A stretch of DNA of 64,000 nt from contig OX344761.1 in NCBI GenBank assembly GCA_947034895.1, positions 89,355,447 to 89,419,446 of the forward strand. Direction: 5' to 3'. Source of the DNA: Rhytidiadelphus loreus. Lineage: Eukaryota; Streptophyta; Bryopsida; Hypnales; Hylocomiaceae. How positions within the stretch are numbered: the first letter of the stretch is position 1; every line of letters starts with the position of its first letter. The notes under the pieces are model-generated. The model was not told the DNA's origin, did no database searches, and saw only the letters and a list, made by a program, of their open reading frames with translations. Both the position numbers and the translations under genes were made by a program. Shown one piece after another: positions 57,986 through 64,000 of the stretch.

Positions 57986-58799
57986 TTAACCCCTAAGTGC
58001 CTAAGCCTTTCCAAGTGTGTTTTTCCCATGAGAAAAGAACATGGGCTTATAGTTATCTCCATTGAAATAAAATGAATTTTTTTCAAAATCTAACCGTATG
58101 GATGTTTAAAGAGCTTGCTTATTAGTATGTACACCAATTTTGAGTGCAAAATTGCATAAGAGTTGTTAGATTATAACAAGAGAAATGTACGTTTTCTAGT
58201 AAGTTTTAATATGTTGTCCCTCTCCACAATGTTTCAGAAATTTGCACATAAAAGCTTTTTGGGATTAGAAGTGACATGAACAACTACAAATTGTGTTAGC
58301 ACACTAAAATACCCTTTCAAAAAACTTAAGATCACTTGAAAAGCTATTAAACTCATTACACAATCCACCTTGCAATTGTTGAGATGCAATTTTTTTAATA
58401 AGTATAATTCACAAATAACTCCAAATCAACACTTGCTTGTTTAAATTTTCAATGGTGAAAATTATGAAAACACTTTACTCTTTCGATTGGGACCATTTTC
58501 AAAGCCAATGAATAAGTGGAAGTTTTTAGATCTCAAATCAAGTGAAATTGCTCAAAGTTGAAAAATGAAAAAAAATTAGCAAGCTTTACTCTTCCATTAA
58601 CGGACATAAATGGCTTTGGAGACCTCTCAACACTCAAATATGTACCTTTCTCAGTGAAAAATGAAAGTTCTGAATAGTTAACCCTGAAAAATGCCCCCAA
58701 AACATTTTAAGACGGGCAAACGAATTAAACTGCTCACTTCAAAATGAGCCTGAAATTTCAGATTGACCATATATGGTCGATGAAGCAGTTAGGGGTTAA
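57986..58799. mobile_element. Candidate TTAA-flanked (piggyBac-like) element, 0.8 kb
   Basis: TTAA followed by CCCCTAAGTGCC at the left and GCAGTTAGGGG followed by TTAA at the right, with intact TTAA on both sides. It has no coding capacity. A TTAACCCTG inside it at 58678 could be the left end of another element whose right end is GGGGTTAA at 59221-59226. Confidence 0.5.
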
Positions 58800-61554
58800 G
58801 AACAATCGTGTAGACTTCATGACGAAATGAAATGTAACCACCTATTATTTATTTCCTTGGAAATATTCATTAAAACTTATGGTAGAATATGACATTGTTT
58901 TGTTTTGTTTTTGGAAACATTGTTTTGTTTTGTTTTTCTAAAATGGGCAGTCTAGGTAGATTAAAAAAAACTCTTTATTCAGAAACATAAATTTAAAATT
59001 TGTTTTCTATATTAAATATATTTGTATATTTGTATATTTTTGGAGAGTATTGAATAATTTAATTTTAATGATTGAGTCAAAATCAATGAGGATTTTTTTG
59101 TTTGCGGTGGTTTTGCATTCAATAGTCTAAAGTAAACTTTGAAATCTTTTATCTAACTCAATTCATTTTTGGTACTTGTCTTTTTGGTACTTGTTATTAT
59201 AAAAATGCCGGTGTTTTAGGGGTTAATAGGGTCAATAGAAGACAAAGTAAAAATTCCCTTGGACTACTAACGCAGTATATTAAAAAATTTGAATTGATTG
59301 TGATTTCCTTTGCCATGTGAAAGCATTCTCTTCAAATGGTGTTTCACTTCAACTTTCTAGGGAACTTTATTGTCTAAAGCACAAGTTGTTTTTAGTTACC
59401 GCCAAGCTAGACTCCTGAAATTGTATCATTAATGTAATTTTTTCTTCATTAGTTATTACGTACTCTTTTTTTCGATAAATTGGAGTAAAACTTCCTCCCA
59501 CATGTATTGCATTCATACACAGTTTAGCTTGAGTGAAAGATTAAAAATATAATTATAAAAAAAGATTAGGGTACCAAAATTAACATATAGTTATGATAAA
59601 ACCTAATTTACATTTATCGTGGATTTCATTCAAGTTCCCTTAATAAAGATTCTATATGTAGAGTGAAAAGTGCACTTTAAGTGTATTCCATTTACTTTGA
59701 AATCTTATACTTCTCTATAGGAGTCCTCACAACTAATACTAAACAATGTGATTAATTATTAAAAAAGGAGTTCGTGGATATAATAGTTTTTAAAAATATA
59801 GTTGTGATTTAATTATTTCACTATTCAAATAGCTTTTTTTCCTCATACATTATATTTTTTCCCAAGGGAGCAATGGGGCTAAGGTTTTTGCTGGCCCAAT
59901 TTTCCATTTGAGGCGGGATTGGGGTTGGATTGGGTTCTTCCGTTGGATTGAACAAACCTCTAACATCGATAAAGAGGATTTTATTTATTTGTTTTTAAAA
60001 CCTACTTCATCTTTGGTTTCATTTCATGTCGATTTCATTTCATCTTTCTTTGTGTGGATTCTTCATTACTCCATGATCATGAGCTATGGATTTGTGTGGA
60101 TTCTTCATTACCCTATGATCATGAGCTATGGATTTGGGTTAAACCGATGTTGCATAACAGATTTTTGTTTTATACATTTTCTTTTAAATAAGCAGCAATA
60201 AAGAAGTATAACATAAAAAATAAAAAATAGTGTTTACTGAGAAAAATAGCATAGTTACGGTTAAAGTTGACCCAACTCATAATTGGAGTAATTGTAGGTT
60301 TAACTTGTGGTGGATGCATTTTTAAAATTATAATTTTAAAAACAAAAACATATAAATTATGAATAGAAAATAAAAAATTATTAAAAAAAAAACAATAAAA
60401 AAGAAGAAGTAGTGTACCTAATAAAATTTTCTTTTGTTATAATTAATTAAATAGTACAAATTAATTAATTTTAATTTTACTAAGGAATATAAAAATTTTG
60501 GGGATAAAAGGGATAAAAGATCAAAAGGAAGTCTAAACACTAAGTATCTTATATATATTTGTCATATATTAAATAGAAAGGAAAAAAATATATATACATA
60601 AAATATATAAAAAACAAAGAAACACCTTTTAATTTTTTTGGAATAGAAAAAATAGGAAGATAAAGGAAAGGCAGTGTATTTTATAATTTTCTTTTATGGA
60701 GCAATCCAGAAATCCAAATGCCTATTAATCAAGAATTCAGCCTTACAATCGGGCTTCAACACTTTACATTGCCTAGGGCCTGAGTCATGAATTGGAATTT
60801 GACCCTAGAACTCAACCTCAACCCTGTACATTATCTAAGGTTGGAGTCATGATTTAGGATAAGATTGGTGGCAGATCAGGCCAGCCTTCCATCCTGCCCG
60901 AGGTTGTGTGTATACCGGCCCTAAGAATCAGAAGTTTTATAGGGGCTCAAATGTACTAGTAGATGTGTGCATTTAAAGAAAAAAATATACTAAATTTCAC
61001 TTAGAGAAGTACACAGTTTTTACTTTGAATAAAAAAGGCATTATTCATCTCCTTATCATGGTTCTACTAATTACCTAAATGACATTTGTGTCCTATAGAG
61101 TTGATCATCCACAATTGTTATAATCTAAAAATCCAACGTTTGAATTTTTTATGATTTATTTTGATTCATATTAAACAAAGTAGCATTTACATTTGTACAC
61201 TTTAAAATAATTATTTTAGGCGCAAATATGTGGAAGACAATAAGAAACGAAGGTATGACAATTCCTTGGAAAATGCTACTATGAGCAAGTTCTTGGGGCT
61301 ACCACTGTGTTATACAAAATAAATCATAATAGTGTATGAATAACATGTATCACAATTATGCCTATAATAGACTACAATTTAACAATTCTAAGGCTAAATA
61401 TGGGTGGTTCGAGTGGACCCCAAGGTCTTTTCTAGAGGTAAGGAGTTCATTATTTCCTACACTTTTATTTGCAATGTCATGTTTTAAGAAATTAGTAAAT
61501 GAAAAAGACAATAGAATTTTAAGTGTAGTCTGAATATGTACGATTGACAGAGTA
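58800..61554. other. AT-rich, no gene; short duplications
   Basis: A 42-bp direct duplication lies at 60049-60132 (TTTGTGTGGATTCTTCATTA...), inside a 97-codon frame that looks accidental. TTGTTTTGTTTTG repeats lie at about 58890-58940. Bases 59070-59226 match the right end of a TTAA-flanked element. Confidence 0.5.
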
Positions 61555-61645
61555 CAACCGAACTTGGATAAGTGTTACCTCGAGAAGTGTTAAAACTCTA
61601 TATGTGTTATGGAGATTTCCGCTCCCTTCAAATTAAGACTAGTGA

Positions 61646-62402
61646 GTACAAGCATGCTTGGGGTACCCTAGTCAAGAACCAAGGAACAGGAATGAAATAA
61701 TTTTTTATTAGCCTATTTTACAAAAATAAATTAGAGTAATTTTTTAAAAACATTGATTATTGTTAGAACACATATAGGCAAATAATTTTCATGAATCAAA
61801 ACCTACTAAATCTTTAATTTTCATATTTGTTAGGATATAGCAGCTGATATCATATCAATGGAAAATATACATGTATATACAAGAATTTACCATGATTTTT
61901 TGCCTAATAGTATTCACTACTTTACAAATTACTTTTCATGTTTTAATTATGAAATCCAAAAGAATCTCAAATTTTGAATTCCTTTTAAATGTAACCCCTC
62001 CTTGTTATATTTAGGATGATTTGAAAAATAATAATAAATAGTTAAATATCCCATATCAAGTTATAAATTTCTAAAATTGGTTATTAAAACATCATAAACC
62101 AATGTAGTGATTTGAAAACACTTTCTACTAAATATTTATATTCCTTCTTGATTCCTGAATGAAAAATGGACACTGCGACAGAGTCCTGAATGGGGCTTCA
62201 GGAATCATATTAACAACTTTAATCAATTAAAGGTAACTTTTTTTTAATGATTTCATATTCTATTCTATTTGAAGCAAGTAAATTTGTATTAAAATTAAGT
62301 TTCTACAGAAAAATTTGTAGCCTAATCCTACATTAAAGAAATGAAATTCACTATATATTATTGTGTGACGGTGTTTATGGGGTACCCCAAGCATGCTTGT
62401 AC
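61646..62402. mobile_element. 757-bp element with 23-bp identical inverted ends
   Basis: Both ends read inward GTACAAGCATGCTTGGGGTA and match for about 23 bases. The flanks ACTAGTGA (61638-61645) and CCTAGTAA (62403-62410) could be a decayed 8-bp duplication, which would suggest the hAT superfamily. It has no coding capacity. Confidence 0.6.
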
Positions 62403-62592
62403 CCTAGTAAGTGTTATGTGTTAAGTGTTACGCAATGTCGCGCTCGCGACTTAGTTGCAAAGTGACTCTAGATGTCCATTTTAGAAACAAACTAATAGGT
62501 AGAATGATGTATTTTTCCCGATCATAAACTAAAAGATCATATATTTTTAAGCTCATATAAAGTAAAAGATAAGTGTACTTTTAAGTTTATAA

Positions 62593-62742
62593 ACCCAAAC
62601 TTTGAAGAAGTTCTTGAAGCGAAGACCTAATGACACCATGTTATCTATTAGGAATATTGAAGCACTAGAGAAAGAAGTACAATCTTGGCGTGACGTAGAA
62701 ACTCACCAAAATACTATTGATTCATTGTTTCGACGGACTTAG
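62593..62742 (+). pseudogene. IS630-like transposase C-terminal fragment
   Basis: The open frame contains NIEALEKEVQSWRDVETH, then IDSLFRR and TAG (62740-62742). The pattern EALEKEVxxWRxxxN...ID is the C-terminal helix that follows the last catalytic acidic residue in IS630/Tc1-mariner-type DDE transposases. The catalytic domain is missing. The matching TA-flanked inverted ends support the assignment; alone it would be weak. Confidence 0.5.
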
Positions 62743-62948
62743 ATGAATAATGAATCAATATTTTGTAATTTCATCCATTTTTTCTATAAAAGTTATGTAT
62801 TTACCTTTTTAATCTTTCTAATTTTTTTTTTTTAAGTGTTACAAATCATCGGCATCACCCTCTATAAGTGTTATGTGTTACTAGTGTGTAAGTGTTAATA
62901 ACTAAAAGGATGCTCCCAACCCCTAACACTTATCGAGGTTCGACAGTA

Positions 62949-64000
62949 AGTGAGTTGAGTGGTAGGCTTGGGGGCAGGTTTGGGAATAGCGTGGAGCCTC
63001 GGAGAAGGTTTCCAGCAGGTTCGGTTGTCCTGGAGGTTCGGACCAGGTTTGGATGAGCGTTGGTGTACCATTGGTTTGGATCGCCGTCAATGACGTCTGG
63101 CGGTCGTCTCTCCGCGCGCACTTTCCTAGTTTTCTTATTTTGCTTTCAGCTTGCCGCCTCGCTCTTCCTTGTTTCTGTTTCTAGTTTTCTGGAGCACATG
63201 CAGTGGAAATTTGTGGCAGTGGGTTTCGGATTTGTAGAAGGTGTCTTCTTGCACGGGAAGCTGTGGTTGGTGGGCTTCTAATTGGTGGTACGTGCGCTGA
63301 ATTTCTTGTTGGGAGGGCGCTTTCATTGATGTTTTGGGAGGGCGCTTTGAGGGAAATTAGACTGTACAGTTTCTTTTGGTGGTGTGTCAAGTAGCAGCAT
63401 TGAGGTAATTTCCGTTTCATGTCGGTGCGATTTAAGGTTCTTCGGGGACGATGCGATCCAGGAGGAAGTGACTTGAGCTGGCAGCGTAGGCGCGACTTCG
63501 AGTGTGAGAGTTTGTGTGTGCGCCTTGAGCTTCCACAACCCCGCGACAGAAGCAGCTGAAGAACAAGTTTCGATTTCAGCGCGCGGCGAGTTCAGAGCGG
63601 TAGCGGTGTCTTCGTTTCAGCGAGGAGGAGAGACTTGTTCTTTCACCCAGAACCAGCTACGCATTGCAAGTAAGTGTCATGTTTTTTTTTCGTTCCATCA
63701 ACAAGTTCAGTTCTCTCGTCTGTTGGTGCCTTCTTCCGATTTCACGAGAGGGAAACTAGCTGTCAAGCGGATTCATCAAATGCGGATTTAGGGTTTAGAT
63801 CTTCTGCTGGTCCTTCTGCCGATTGCACGAGCTTGTTTCTAGCTGTCAAGCAGATTCATGACGCGAGGATTTAGGGTTTAGATCATTAGTGGTGCTGCAT
63901 TTCGAGTTCTGGATTTTGTGACTTGTAACTTTGTTGATTTGTTGCCCATATTCAAACATGTCAACCAGTATTGCTGCCATTTGAACATGAGCGGTGGAAT
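62949..64000 (+). promoter_or_regulatory. Probable 5' region of a plus-strand gene continuing past the window
   Basis: GC content rises sharply from 62943. A consensus splice donor GTAAGT follows TTGCAA at 63670, suggesting a noncoding first exon before it. The sequence from 63729 is a tandem duplication with telo-box words. No open frame here is recognisable on either strand, so the coding part probably starts beyond 64000. TATA is not evident, as is common for broadly expressed plant genes. Confidence 0.4.
63729..63890 (+). repeat. 83-bp tandem duplication carrying telo-box motifs
   Basis: Copies start at 63729 and 63812 (CCTTCTKCCGATTKCACGAG, then CTAGCTGTCAAGCRGATTCAT). Each ends in ATTTAGGGTTTAGAT, a telo-box of the kind found near starts of plant translation-related genes. 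Confidence 0.75.

Larger units (their letters stand above)
61555..62946 (+). mobile_element. IS630/Tc1-mariner-like element remnant flanked by TA
   Basis: Inverted ends CGAACTTGGATAAGTGTTA (from 61559) and CGAACCTCGATAAGTGTTA (inverted, to 62943) differ at two bases and are each preceded by TA plus four bases, so the element is bounded by TA at 61553-61554 and 62947-62948, the target of this superfamily. A transposase C-terminal fragment lies inside. A 757-bp element is nested at 61646-62402, leaving only about 635 bp of the host element. Confidence 0.6.

Noticed and set aside
58678..59226. Fifth TTAA-flanked element
   Set aside because: Its left end would lie inside the 57986-58799 candidate and interleave with it; only its right end is convincing.

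Overview
The window looks like nuclear DNA of a land plant. It has spliceable GT-AG genes, a legume-lectin receptor kinase, a Ty1/copia remnant, CACTA-type miniature elements and very AT-rich intergenic DNA with GC-richer islands where coding sequence lies. The large protein gene at 47-51 kb resembles the DUF7869-type family, which I associate mainly with non-flowering plants and some protists, so a bryophyte, lycophyte or fern source is my inference. The species cannot be fixed from the sequence. No intact, unbroken protein-coding gene can be demonstrated.

Layout. 0-2 kb: decayed Ty1/copia pol end and a probable 3' LTR. 0.7-25 kb: fourteen CACTA-like elements sharing the end CACTASTAGAAAA or close variants. 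They run from 120-bp hairpins to a 1.6-kb near-perfect palindrome, most carry a 3-bp target duplication, and none was found after 25.13 kb. About 10.0-10.3 kb: a perfect 20-bp minisatellite. 18.8-32.9 kb (minus strand): an L-type lectin receptor kinase gene split into three pieces. Its last exon is cut by a 10.4-kb insertion (19027-29454) with a 10-bp target duplication; a second member of the same transposon family (19971-28637) is nested inside and carries a 4-kb array of small hairpin repeats. The kinase also has an in-frame TGA.

33-47 kb: GC-richer broken coding remnants, an 81-bp periodic repeat zone, several small inverted-repeat elements, and a second lectin-kinase fragment with an 80-bp triplication (44.8-45.4 kb). 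47.35-50.65 kb (minus strand): a three-exon gene of about 1,000 codons with acidic residues that could form a nuclease-like site, broken by one TAG where the family context suggests Trp. Upstream of it lies a 1.3-kb array of 131-bp units arranged in a 528-bp higher-order repeat.

53-63 kb: AT-rich DNA with candidate TTAA-flanked (piggyBac-like) elements, tandem repeats, and an IS630/Tc1-mariner remnant (61555-62946) flanked by TA and holding a transposase C-terminal fragment plus a nested 757-bp element. 62.95-64 kb: a GC-rich stretch with a consensus splice donor and duplicated telo-box motifs, probably the 5' end of a plus-strand gene that continues beyond the window.

The genes do not form a pathway. 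The window is mainly a record of repeated transposon insertion into, and decay of, a receptor-kinase locus and its relatives.
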